Shown here: piece by piece, positions 33,732-45,640 of the stretch
Position numbering within the stretch: the first letter of the stretch is position 1
Layout: the number at the start of each line of letters is the position of its first letter
NCBI GenBank assembly: GCA_010015655.1
Contig: ML976661.1
Coordinates: 359,682 to 423,681, forward strand
Direction of reading: 5' to 3'
Length of the DNA: 64,000 nucleotides
DNA from: Bimuria novae-zelandiae CBS 107.79
Taxonomy: Eukaryota; Ascomycota; Dothideomycetes; Pleosporales; Didymosphaeriaceae
Notes under the pieces: generated by a model
The model's database searches: none
Seen by the model: the letters and a program-made list of their open reading frames with translations, nothing else
Told to the model about the DNA's origin: nothing
Program-made: the position numbers and the translations under genes

Positions 33732-36700
33732 TTATTCCTGCTTCGCAACATCGTAACGCTCTAGCACCATGTCGGAGAGCCCTCTGACAGTCAGCGTACT
33801 TGCCAATAACTCCTGGAATGCAATGTTCAGCCCGAACTCGGTGAACAACCAGTTCCTCAGCTCGGCCCCAACCATACTGTCCAGACCGTACGCGCCAATG
33901 CTATGTCCATCGACCTCGAATTCGTCCTCCGCCTTCATCAGAATGCCCGCGCACTTGTGGATAATGCGACTAGCCGCGAGCTGTAACGCGGCCTCGTATC
34001 CTTCCTTCTCAGCAGCAGACTGTACCGTTTCGGCGAAGTCGGTCGATGCCCCGCTCACGTTCTTACCTCGCTGGCGCCCGGAGGCAGCCTCAATCAACGG
34101 CTGCAGTCCAGCGAAACGCGCATCTTGATCCCATGCAATATCGGCATTGTCGCCAGCCGCCGAAAGTGCCGTAGCCAAGCGAGTGGGCTCCAGGCCCATA
34201 ATTATCACCGAGTTCATGTGTGTGGCTTCGCCGGGCGCTGGAATAGGCTGCGACATGGCGGCTTCGAAGCCACGGAGCATCTCGCGCTCGTCGACACCGT
34301 ACATGCCGCGTCGCGAGATCTTATCCTCCAAGCCGTCGGACTCAGCCACCACGCCGACGCCCAGCACCATAGGAAGGACGAGCGAAGTACCAGGTAGGCC
34401 GGCTAGGTTACGACGCAGGGCTAGGTTGTCGAGGAAGCTGTTGGCCGCTGCGTAATTCGACTGCCCCGGCTGTCCGACTGTGGCGCTGATTGACGATGTC
34501 ATGACGAAAAAGTCGAGGGCGTGGCCTTTGAGAGCATGGTGCAGCGCTTGAGCTCCGTCGACCTTGGGACCGAGCGACGTCCTCAGTTTCTCAACCGTCA
34601 TGGTGGGTAGCATGCTATCCTGCAACACCATCGCAGCGTGGACAACACCCCGGATGCGATATTTCGCGGTGATCGCACCAACGGTTTCGGCTACGTCGTT
34701 CAAATTGGATGCGTCTCCCTTATACACCTGCGGCACGCCACCAGCGTCCGCGATGGACTTGATGAGCTGCGCAGCTTCGGGCTTGTCAGCCCCCGAACGA
34801 GAGAGGAAAGCGAATTGCCTTGCTCCACGGTCCATCATCCACTTGGTCAAGCTGCGGCCCAGCCCACCTAGGCACCCAACGAGGAGGTAGACATCCTGGG
34901 AGGAGAACTGCATCGCGAACTGTTGAGGTATCACTCTGACCATGTCCTCGCCATACTTCCAGGATACGACGCATCGGTTGGCTGGGAGTTGCGACGAGTT
35001 TGCAAGAGATTCCACATCCACCACAGGAACTGACTGGTGCTGAACCTCACGCACAGCGCCCATAGCAGACTTTATGGTGCCTGCGGCAGCAGCAGGATTC
35101 TGCGAAAATGTTGCCCCGATGCCTGTGATCCAGAAACGAGCACCACGGTTAAAAGGGCTGACATCTAGGGGCGAGGTGAGTGTTCCCTCCTTGTTCTCGT
35201 TGAGCAGGACCAGACTTGCGCCTGAAGGGATATTCCTCCAGAGCTCTTCAGTTAGGGAGGAGAACTCGCTCGCAATTACAACCAATGCCGGGGCAGCTTC
35301 CGAAGCGATCTTGTGCATCTCAGACATATCAGGCACATCGTCTCGAACAGCGCGAAGGTTTATGCCTCGTGCCTTGCTCAATTGTTCGAATGCCTCGAGA
35401 AGGGATGGAGTTGTGGGCAAGAGGAGTATCTGTATGTCCTGAAGCGAAGTAAGTTCCGCTACAGATTGTAGAGCGTTCTCAGCGCGGCAGAGGTCAGGTA
35501 GTAAATAGACAAGTTCCTGCCCCTCGGCCCCGCTGTACTCAACGCAGTTGTTTTGTGGGACCCTGACGACGGTATCCAGGGGGTTGGAGACGTAGGCCAA
35601 GACCGTTTTTCCTAGGAGACTCTTTTTGCCTTGAATGACCCTGCCCGAAACGATGCGAGGTTCGGTGGCATTTGCCTGTTGATCCTGCTTACGCAGTTCC
35701 GAGTATTCAACCTGGATTTCAACTTTGTCGGCTGCCAGCGGCACGTCGAACCTGGTCTGGGCGAGCTTGAGGTTGCCGCTCTCGAACGTCCCCCGGAGCA
35801 GCTCTCCTCGCGGGAGACATACGTCAACGGCCTCAGACGCGTCGACAACCATGCGTGAGTTGACATCGGTATTGGGAAGGATACGGCTAATGTGGCAGAT
35901 GCCGTTGTGAAGCCAGTACTCGGGCTCAGCACGCGGATGATTGATGATGGCGTCAAGAGCCTTGGCTACGGACGCGAAGGTTTCGTTCTTATCCAAGTCC
36001 AGGACCGTCACCTTGGACATCTTTTGCTCCTCTCTGATGACCCGTAGGAAACCCGCGACCATGGCTCCACCTGTCGACTTGCCTTCATTGACACCCGATG
36101 TCAGCCAGGTGATGGGATTGCCCGACATGATCAATGTCTTAAGCGCCTCAAAGGAGTCCGTGTCAGCTCTGGCTAGGAGGCTGCCTGACAGGTCCACGAG
36201 GACGAATTTCTCGTTGCCCAGGGTTGGGTCGAGAATTCCTTTCAGCTGGACGTCGAGGCCCTGTTTGGTCATGGCACTGACAAGAGCCTGTGGAGGTGCT
36301 GAGTGGTTCGGCGAGTACACAACAGTCACTTTCTCTTGATTGCGCAGCTCTGTCGCATTGAAGGATACCAGCAGAGTCTTGTCTGGGGTTCTGATCAGGG
36401 TTCCATCCAGGCCGATAGCGGACGTGGCTTCCTGCGTCTGGAGTGCAAGCTCATCCTCAACCACGTAAATTGCTTGACCATTGGCACCTAACGATTCCTT
36501 CAAGGGTTGAAAATCTCCAGACTCCAGTATAAAGGCGGCATCTTTTTCCGCAATAATAATTAGATCCTGCTGCTCGGCTGCTAAGGTGGCCAGGTCCGCA
36601 GCATCACCCGCATAGGAATGACTGTGGACGCGCGGATCCTCCGATGCCTTCTCTCCCAAAACGGAAGACTCGCTGTGGGCGATATTTAGTGTCGCAGTAG

Positions 36701-39700
36701 CCGGTAGGGCGTCGAGAACACGCGTTACATCCAAAGACGCATTTAAGTCCAAGACCAAGACAGAGGATAAAGATGTCTTGTGGTTTAGCAACTTGATAAT
36801 GTTGGAGACTGCGGCGAGGGCATCGCCCGTACTTGCATCCACCAGGCCATCCCAGCCGCCGAGGCTCGCATCAGGCATCCAATTCACGCCTGTGTAAGGC
36901 AAAGCCTTGGTTTTCTTCTCAGCTGGTGGCAGAGCTGCCTCGTAGGCCACGGTGTGCAACCCCTTGATATCAATGACCACGGTCCCATCAACAGTTGCGA
37001 GCTGGCCATCAGTGTTGAAGTACCTGGCCCGTTCGTCACGAACGTTGTTCCAAGCAACAGCGTGGCCGATATTGCCCTTGGTAGCAGCGCCGTCGGGCAC
37101 AGTAATCGTCACTTCCTCGAACTTGATGGGCACCACACCCCAGGGCATGTCTTGATACAGCCCTGCGTGGATTGAGACGATGCATAGTTGCAGCAGGCAG
37201 TCCACAGTAGAAGGGTGGAGTAAGTACCGCGACTCGTCGACCATGAGGTTGGTTTTGTCGACAATCGGGATCTCGCCAGTGGCTTGGTACTGCTTCTCGT
37301 GGGTCCTGATGTTGTTGAGGGCGTTGAATGAAGGGCCGTATTCGAAGCCAACCCTTCTGAATGCCTCGTTCCAAGTCTTGCCCGAGTGTCGCTGGGTCAG
37401 GACATTCTCTTCCACGGGATGGGGCTGGGCACGTGTAATTGGGGCGATAAGTGCAACGATATATCCTTTGGAATGGATGGTCCAGTCGCCATTGTTGTAG
37501 GACTCCACGGTAAAGCCGAAAGATGGCCCGCTCTCTAAAGTGGTATGCTGAATGAGCCTCAGCTGGATTTCAAGACCGGCGTCTCCTTCCGGGATGATGA
37601 GAGCTGTCGTCAACTCGACGTTGCGAAGGGTCATGCCGGTAACTTTGATCTTGTTCATCTCGCAATGTTGACGGGCGGCTTCCATGGCTAGTGCCATATG
37701 TGCGGCTGCCGGGAACATGATCGAACCGCCCAGCTAGGGACACAGTTAGCCCAGCCTTCACGAATTCATGAATTAAGAAGAGAACTTACCTTGTGGTCCT
37801 GCAGCCACGGGACATCCTTCAAACGAAGGATGTTTCGCCACGCCATGGCGTGGTGTGAGAGACCTGGTATCTTGCTCCCAAGAAGATCGTGCCGAGCATG
37901 TGTCAACTGGCGGTACTCGGCACTGACTCTGGGTTCCGCCCAGAACATTTTGTCGTAGTTCCATTGGTAGGGAGGGAGGTCAACGAGCGTCAGGGGCTTG
38001 ACTTCCCTGACCTTGGGGCTGTCGGCGCCATCACGCGATAGTTGGAGTCTGTTGACCTGGTATAGATCCACGGGGTAATCAGCCAGGAATAGCTCACCGG
38101 CTGTCTTCAGTAGGCTGTGGCAGCCATTTTGGTTTCTGACCAGCGTCGCAATGTAGGAGAATTGGAACTGGTTGGCTTGGCAGATTTGCTTGAATGGCCC
38201 GGCAAGAGCAGAATGCGGGCCGACCTCGACCATGGCGCCGATGCCTTCCAAACCGGGAGTCTTTGCCAGCGTTGTCACGGCAGTGTCGAAAAGAACGCGG
38301 CCCGTCAGATTGGCTGCCCAATACTTGGGGTTGATATCCTTAGAACTCAAACGTCGGTTTGTCACGGAGGAAATCATGACACGTGGGGCGCATCGCCATA
38401 GACGATCGTAGCTGTCGAGTTTTCGGAGTGCTTTGGCGACGAGCTCTACCATGGGCTCGGCTACAGTGTTCATCTGATAGGAATGATAAGCCATTCCCGT
38501 CCTCAGTTCACGCGCAAAGACGTTGTCGTCGTCGAACATGGACTTGGCCTTCTGGACGGCCGCGGACGACCCGCTGAGGGTGACACTGGCAGGCGAGTTC
38601 TCGCACGCGATGACGAGGTCACCGTTAAGTCGCTCTAGGTACGGCTCGACTTCGTCCCGGCCTTTGCCGACCGCCAGCATTGAACCACCAGAAGGCGCAT
38701 ATTTGGCCAGGCAGTAGCCACGGTAGTAAGCCGCAATGATGATCTCCGGTGCCGAGGCAAGGCCAGCAGCATATGCGGCCGCATACTCGCCGGCCGAATG
38801 GCCGACAGTGGCTGTGGGTGTGATATTCCAAGACGCGAGGAGATCCACGATGGCGATTTGGGTGGCCACCAAGGCTGGCTGAGCAACATTCGCATCATTG
38901 ATGCGGCTGGTCTCGGCTGGTGCTGTGAGCGCCTCCTCTATGGTGAAGTCGGGCGGGTGCTCGACTCCCTTCAGGATACGGTCGAGCTTCCGGATTGTCT
39001 CGCGGAAGACGGAAAAGGTTGACATTGCATGTCTGCCCACGCCGGCCCACTGTGCACCCTGTCCAGTGAATATGAAGGCCAGCTCGCTGATGGGTTTTGC
39101 GCAAGGACCAAATTTCATGTTCGCGGTGTCCAAGTCGCTGGTCACAGTTGCTTCACTTGCCACAGCAAAAGCGCGTTGGGGGAAGCGAGTGCGCTTCTGG
39201 TTGAGCGTGTGGGCAAGGTCGGCAAGGTAATACTGATCGGCAACGGCAGCGTGGGCTTTGATGTTTCTGCTAAGTGTCGTCTTGTCGTGAGCTGACATGG
39301 TAATCAGCAGTGGCCGAGATGAGGAATTGTCATATGGAGCCGACGCCTTGGCCGACCCGTGACGGTATTGAGGGTCAATGTTAGTGGCACTGTCCACAAT
39401 GACATGGCCGTTGGTGCCGCCATAGCCAAACGACGACACACTGGCCCGCTTCAACGCGAAATCTTTTGGCCACGGAATTGCGTCCTTGTTGACCTTCACG
39501 TTGAGAGCAGTCTCTGGAATCTCACGGTTGACTGTCTGCAATCCAGCAACGCCAGGAATCATTCCCGACTCGACCATTAGGGCAGCTTTCATGACGGCGA
39601 AAATCCCGCTGGCTGCCTCACTATGTCCAATATTGGGTTTGATCGCGCCGATAAGTAGGGGCTTCTCGCGAGACCGCGTGTCGTTCATGGCGTTTGAGAC

Positions 39701-40889
39701 TGCGCGGACTTCGATGGGGTCACCGACAGGGGTGCCGGTGCCGTGGCACTCGAAATAAGCTGTCTCGTCGGGATTGAGGCCAGCCTTTTTGTATGCAGTG
39801 CGGATAACCCTTTCTTGTCCGTCAACGTTAGGGTAGGTAATTCCATATCCCGGAACCTTCCCGTTAGTGTTGACTGCGGAGGAACGGATCACCGCTCGAA
39901 TAACATCGCCATCCCGGACAGCGTCATCATAACGCTTCAAGTACAGGGCACCAGCGCCTTCTCCGCGCCCGTATCCATCAGCTGCTGCGTCAAAGGTGTG
40001 GCAGAACGACGTAGGCGATAAAACACCTAGCTTTGCGGTGTTCATATGCTGATCCACGGTAAGGATCAAGTTCACGCCGCCGACGAGAGCAGCGTCACAA
40101 TCTCTAGCCCGGAGCGAGTGACAGGCGTGGTGTATGGCGTAAACGGAGGAAGAGCATGCCGTATTGATTGTGAAGCTATTGGAATACGTCAGCTATGTTT
40201 CCGCGTGAACAATATCAGGGAGAGCATGATACCTCGGTCCGTGTAAGTTGAAAACGTTTCCGATACGGTTACTGATGATGCCAGGGTCGACACCTGTTGC
40301 GGCATAGCTGTGTCTAAAGTCTGGATCTTTGAAGGTCATCTGTTGATAGTCGGCCGTAAAGCTCCCCACATAGACACCGGTGTTCGTGCCGGCAATCTAG
40401 GGATCATTAGATTAGCTAAGCTATCATCAAGAGATGGACACTACTCACAGAATCAAGCGTCAAGCCGGCTGACTCGATAGCTTCGGCGCACACCTCCAAC
40501 ATCTTCCGCTGCTGGGGATCAAGCCACATGGCCTCGACCGGCGTCATGTTGAAATAGGTCGGATCGAAATTCTCGGCTGGTCCGTCGATGAAATAACCAC
40601 CCCGCACGTTGAAGCTACCGGGCCGCTCGTTGTTCTTATGGAAATGGGCGTCAATGTTAAAGCGTGTGTTTGGGACCTTGTCCGTGTTTCCAGAGCGCTT
40701 TTCTAGAAGTAGCTTCCACAACGACGAGGGCGAGTCGACATTTCCCGGAAGTCGGCAACCTTGTACACTGTCAGAGGTTTCCTACCTTCGCAGTCGCACT
40801 TGAATCTCCTTAAACTTACCCATGCCGCAGATGGCAATCGGTTCGAGGCCTGCATCTTGTTCAAGCGGACTATTCTGAATGTAAGGCAT
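33732..40889 (-). CDS. Highly reducing-type iterative polyketide synthase (KS-AT-DH-MT0-ER0-KR-ACP)
   Basis: Five exons (40,889-40,820; 40,759-40,449; 40,396-40,233; 40,175-37,790; 37,733-33,732) encode 2,310 residues. Ketosynthase: TACSSS with Cys189, His326 in HGTGT and His366 in NIGHSEA, all intact. Acyltransferase: GQGAQW near 553 and Ser642 in GHSAGEY. Dehydratase: HKLGGSIMFP with His976, and Asp1155 in STVDCLLQL. The region where a C-methyltransferase normally sits keeps the lead-in (IIKLLNHKTSLSS) but replaces the SAM-binding glycines (VLVLDLNASLD, about 1,302-1,312). About 1,600-1,880 resembles an enoylreductase without its NADPH loop. Ketoreductase: GCLGGLG (from 1930) and Tyr2071 in GQSNYAAANS. 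Carrier protein: GLDSM, Ser2263, at the C-terminus. No release domain follows. The predicted product is therefore a hydroxylated or polyene chain without C-methyls or fully saturated units, freed by pyrone formation or another enzyme (inference). Confidence 0.93.
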
Positions 40890-41584
40890 CTTGACCGAGA
40901 ACTGCTAAGCCAGCGATTTTTGAGCAAAAAATACAGGAGTCAAGAGTTAACTTGAGGGGATAGAAGTAGAATAGTGCCCCAAGCCCTGCCTAAGAAGCCT
41001 ATTTATTCTCCAACCTGGACTCAAATCCTTCATGCTGGCCAGTATATCACACGTGCTTGAGGCTATCTCGGTGGAAAGCTGCTCCCCTAAGCCTTCCGGC
41101 ACCAGCGGTGCTGTTACCGAGCTCGCATAGTGTTCGGAGTGGGACTGAAGTTCCACCACTCTCCAAATTCCGACTCAGCTAACGGGACGGGAATCCTCCC
41201 GAAGTTCTGAATGAATCCGGGCTTCGTTTTGTGCTTACTTTGTTGACAAGCAGCTCGGCTACTCGACCGAGCTGTGCAAGCCCACTGCGCGCAGCTTAGT
41301 CACACGTCCACGCACCTGGACCGCCCGGACCTCAGGCGCGGATTATATGGGGAAAATATCTGGTTGGTGCCACGTTGGATTGCCTCGGAAGTTGCTGCGG
41401 CACAGTGCTAATATCTTCGGTTGACCCATGCGCCAACGACGGGGTGAGCTCTGCTTCGTTCCTTCACATCTCTATAAGCCGAGTCCATCGTTCAGTTTCA
41501 TCAAAACGCCTCTATAGGGCATTAGCAGCTCTTCCATTACTTTCACCACGCTTTAAGTTAGCACGTCGAGTTCAGGCCAGCGCC
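40890..41584. promoter_or_regulatory. Divergent promoter between PKS and GMC oxidoreductase
   Basis: These 695 bases separate the two opposite start codons. Apart from the inverted repeat at 41,251-41,274 (listed separately), I see no clear element. An ATTATATGG stretch near 41,343 could serve as a TATA element for the GMC gene. Confidence 0.55.
41251..41274. promoter_or_regulatory. Candidate regulator site, CTCGG-N8-CCGAG
   Basis: This perfect inverted repeat has 8-bp arms (CAGCTCGG and CCGAGCTG) around an 8-bp spacer, 362 bp from the PKS start codon and 311 bp from the GMC start codon. The core CGG...CCG triplets are the usual half-sites of Zn2Cys6 dimers. The same core recurs at 45,041, 47,482 and 57,318. 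Confidence 0.65.
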
Positions 41585-43478
41585 ATGTCAAGCAAGGAGT
41601 CCAAGCAGTATGACATGATAATTGTGGGCGGAGGTACCGCCGGCCTCGTTGCTGCTGCTCGACTAAGCGAAGATGGTAGCAAGAACATCCTAGTCATCGA
41701 AGCCGGAGAGGACCGCCGAGGCGATCCAAGGATCGATACTCCAGGATTACTCATGTCACTCTGGGGTGACGTGACCTACGACTGGGGATTCTGGACCGAG
41801 CCACAGGTAAAAGGCCACCCCTTTGCTCGTAAAGCCTGATAAACACTCACACATCACAAATCAGGAGTACCTAGGCGGGAGACAGATTCCGCAGCCAAGG
41901 GGCAAGGTCTTGGGTGGCTCATCCGCCATTAACGTCACAGCGACGGTGTATCCAACGAAACGGAACTTCGACTCTTGGGAAGCGTTGGGCAATAAAGGAT
42001 GGTCTTTTAAGGAGTTGGCGCCGTACTACCGGAAGTGTCACACCTTCTACCCGGCGTCGCCAGAAACACACGAGCTGTTGTCTCTGGATTACATGAACCC
42101 AGATAACCAGGGCAAGGATGGCCCAGTGCGTGTCTGCTTTCCGAGTGGCACCTACGGTCCTTATCAGAAGGCATGGATGTCCGCGTTCAAAGGAGCAGGA
42201 GTTGGAAACGATCGGGATCCCATTCTTGGGGGAAAAGTGGGCGCCTTTATTCCACCCAACACTGTCGACCCCTCCACGTATCAACGCTCTTATGCAGCAT
42301 CTGCGTACTTCACTCCCGATATCGAGAGGAGACCAAACTTGAGCCTTTTGAACACGACCTTCGTGAACAGAATCCTTCTGCGGGAGTCCGATGGTAGCCT
42401 TGAAGCTTATGGCGTCGAAGCCCGCGCCGGAGATGGCTCCACGTACAACATCTACGCTAAATCCATCATCCTGGCGGCCGGCGCGTTCCAGTCGCCTCTC
42501 ATCTTAGAGAGCTCTGGTATTGGTTCAAAACATGTACTCGAGCAGCACAGCATCCCGGTACTCAAGCACCTGCCTGGTGTGGGTGAGAATCTGCAGGACC
42601 ATTGTTTTACCACCGTGTCATTTGAGGCTGCCGACGGCCAGATGACCATGGATGCCGCTCGAGACCCGGAGCTGGTGAAGACGCTGTTGAAGCAATACAC
42701 CGAAACCAGAACCGGGCCTTTGACTGGGGTTCCCTATAGCCTTGCCTTCGCACCGCCGGTCGATTTCCAGGGTCGTATCGAACAGAGTAAAATTGAGTCA
42801 TTGGCCAGTGAGTACCTCGTCTCGGGGGGCAAGAGTCTTGAGGCTGGCATGAAGACGCAGTATGATGAGCTGCGGAGCACGATGCTTGATCCCGCCGAGA
42901 GTACCTGCTGGTATGGTCTCACGCCGGCCCAGGTCGATACATCTGGTCACAGGACCAGCATGGCGCAATCCGTGAGTCCATCTCGGCCGGAGAACTATGT
43001 CACAATAAGCATCGGTCTGAACCACCCGCTTTCTCGTGGCCATGTGCACATCAGCAGCCCTTTCGGCACAGAGCCTCGCATTGATCCAAAGTACCTCTCA
43101 CATCCGCTCGACCTGGAAATCTTGGCGCGTGGAGTACAGTTTGTGGAGAAGCTCGTCAGTCAACCAGGGCTGAAGCAACTGTTGAAGGTGGACCACCGCG
43201 TGCCCCAAGAGGCCGGAAGTCTGGATGATATTGAAAAAGCAAAGCAGATCGCCAAGGATCGCCTTTGGACCTCGTATCATCCGTCTTGTACTTGTGCGAT
43301 GATGCCCGAGGCGCTGGGTGGTGTGGTGAATGATCGCCTCGTGGTTCATGGAACTAAGAACCTGCGCGTCATCGACGCCAGCATTTTTCCGATGATTCCT
43401 CTTGGTAATATACAAACGACAGTTTATGCCGTGGCGGAACGGGCCTGCGACTTGATCAAAGAAGATTGGGCAGCATGA
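41585..43478 (+). CDS. GMC-family FAD-dependent oxidoreductase
   Basis: Two exons (41,585-41,806 and 41,865-43,478) with a 58-bp intron give 611 residues. The FAD-binding loop is GGGTAGLVAAARLS near the N-terminus. The family signature GGSSAIN, and GAFQSPLILESSGIG further on, are clear. The C-terminal active-site pair is His546 (SYHPSCTCAMMP) and Asn589 (PLGNIQTTVYA), as in choline dehydrogenase-like members. GMC enzymes oxidise alcohols or aldehydes, so a role in tailoring the polyketide is likely. The start at 41,585 is chosen because the FAD loop follows after a dozen residues; an in-frame ATG at 41,375 would add 70 unlikely residues. It is transcribed divergently from the PKS and probably co-regulated through the shared site. 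Confidence 0.93.
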
Positions 43479-43751
43479 GCCAAGGTGTGTTCTATTTCCT
43501 GTTGGTATCCATGCTTGAGGTTGTTCTGAAGCCATAGGTTTATGCAGAGTAGTATTAGGGGTAACTACCATACTATACCGCTATCAAAACGGTTGAGCAC
43601 GGCCTATAGTGGATGTGTGAACAAATGGACAGTAAAAGCAAGGATCGCGAAACAATGCACCATTTTACTCAAGTATGGAAAGGCTGTAAAGTTGCATACA
43701 GCTAAGAGATTCTCCATCATAAGATACCTTTTTTACTTGACAGCAGAATGA

Positions 43752-44864
43752 TTACCCCTCGAGTGCGGCTAGTTTTTCCTTGATGAATTGGACATTGACA
43801 GCAGCACAATCTGCGGCGGCCTTGCCTCCCAAGACCGTAAACCCATGAGGCGCTCCAGGATAGATCTTCAGAATCCCGTCACTGCCCGTAATCTGCCATT
43901 TGGCGCTCATCAGAATGTTGTCATCTAGCAGAGGGTCGTCGGTCCCGATATGGAAGACCGCGGGTGGGAGCCGAGTTGTAGGCGAAGCGACAGCCAAAGA
44001 CTGCATGTCCTCATACAGGGGTGAAATCCCAGGGTTCTTTCGTCCCTCTACACTCATACTTGGTGTGTACGCATCCGCAAAGTGGCGAAGCTCCTCAGCG
44101 TTGACCATAAGAGGCTTGTGGTAAGACGAGACGTAGGGAAGACCCAAAGTCACGTCGAACTGACCGTAGTGAGACAGGAAGCCTGCGAGCTGGTGAGAGG
44201 GACGCGATCGCATTAGCGCAAACGTCGTAACGGCGGCAAGGCACGAGCCGGCCGAGTCTCCGGTCAGAAATCGCAGCCTCTGCCCGAACCTCTCTTCACC
44301 GTGGTCAACAAGGTATTGCGCCACATCGATGCAGTCGTTGGTCGCAGCCGGATAAGGGTGCTCGGGAGCTAGGCGGTAACCCACCGACATGGCCGTAAGC
44401 TGACAAGCATTGGCGTATCTCTCTAAAGCGTTATCTGACCTAAAAGCCACAAAGTCAGCTGTCAGCGTCTTGACACGCTTTATGGGCACGCGAGGGGGAC
44501 TATATTCTTACTGATTGTGCGATAGCAAAACAAACCCACCGCCATGGCAATGCAGAAGGATTCCCCTGCTCGGCAGTCCATTCTCTGGCTCATAGATCCG
44601 GACGGGGATATCTCGCCCTTCGTCTCTTGAAGGGATCTCGATGTCACGTGCCGCAGGCAAGTACACTGGGGGCGGTAATGATGTCTTGCCTTCGTCACGC
44701 AGCTTGCGGTATGTCGCTGCCCCAATCGTATGCCATTTCGCACTAGTGGTGGTGACATGTTCAAGCATAGCATTGGTCTTGACCGTCTCTTTGCTTATCG
44801 CAGCCGGCTCGAATTTGGTGGCGTCGATCCTGAGATCACTGGTAATTCTTGTCTCTGACGCCAT
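43752..44864 (-). CDS. Alpha/beta hydrolase of the hormone-sensitive lipase family
   Basis: Two exons (44,864-44,512 and 44,439-43,752) with a 72-bp intron give 346 residues. The oxyanion-hole motif HGGG is at 107-110 and the nucleophile is Ser180 in GDSAG. Asp286 (GTDDPLLDD) and His316 (GAPHGF) complete the triad, so the enzyme looks active. YRLAPEHPYPAA is characteristic of the family. There is no signal peptide, so it is probably cytosolic. In the cluster it could release or trim an ester or lactone intermediate; nothing in the sequence shows the substrate. It converges with the GMC gene (273 bp between stop codons) and has a copy of the cluster motif 177 bp upstream of its start. Confidence 0.92.
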
Positions 44865-45640
44865 GTCTATCGCACAGGTACTTCTGATAATTCACGGCGA
44901 TGACGGGAGGTTTGTGTTGAAGGAAGGTGAGGAACTGAAAGGACTAGGTCTGCCCCACATCTTCGTGTCAGACATGCGCAGTTTTCAAGAAAAAGTCAGG
45001 GCTGATATGATGGGCTGGATAATGTGGCACAGCCCTATCCCTCGGGTCCTCGGCCGATAACGCGACATGCTTACTTTACAGAGATAAACAGCAAGGATCT
45101 AATGCATGTATTGTTTTCGACACAGTTCTTTGGCTTAATCGTCCAGTCAATGTGTCTCTTATTATTTTCCACTCCATAGACGAACCCTCGGTGCAGGTTC
45201 TTTTAATTTGCGACTCCTTGGTTTGACGACGGGCGCTAGGCGGGACTCTGATAGAAGCAACACTACTTCGCTTATGAAACGCCGTACAGAGCATAGACTT
45301 GGTACCTGGCGTCTCCCCATACATACTTGTAACGTTCGATGTATAGTTAGATTTGATCGATTCAATACCCGGAGTCAGTAACTTGAACAATTAAATATGC
45401 TGACCCTGTGTAGATTCTCAGCTAATTGATGGTTGCTTAATTCTTTCCATGAGCTGTCTGAGTGTGAAAAGTAGCCGCGGAAAGGGCAGAAGAGATGCTT
45501 GAAATGTTTTGATCGTTTTACGCATTCTCAAATTTGTATTTTCATGGTTTCAGTGTATGTGAAAGGTACCATTGAAGCACGCGTGAGAAAACTAACAGAT
45601 GGACCTCCTCGCACAAGCAATGTTCACAGCAAGCAGAGGC
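44865..45640. other. Intergenic region upstream of the hydrolase gene
   Basis: This stretch lies between the hydrolase start and the 3' end of the acyltransferase gene. An ORF antisense to the hydrolase runs in from the left but has no recognisable content. Only the site at 45,041 stands out. Confidence 0.55.
45041..45057. promoter_or_regulatory. Candidate regulator site, CTCGG-N8-CCGA variant
   Basis: The core TCGG...CCGA with an 8-bp spacer is perfect. The outermost pair is broken (C on the left, T on the right). It lies 177 bp upstream of the hydrolase start codon, in the order expected for an activating site. Confidence 0.55.

Noticed and set aside
41375..41584. In-frame upstream ATG adding 70 residues to the GMC oxidoreductase
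   Set aside because: The extension has no targeting signal or homology-like content, and the FAD loop normally lies close to the N-terminus.
44641..45060. Plus-strand ORF antisense to the hydrolase
   Set aside because: It is explained as a shadow of the hydrolase first exon extended into intergenic DNA; no domain is visible.
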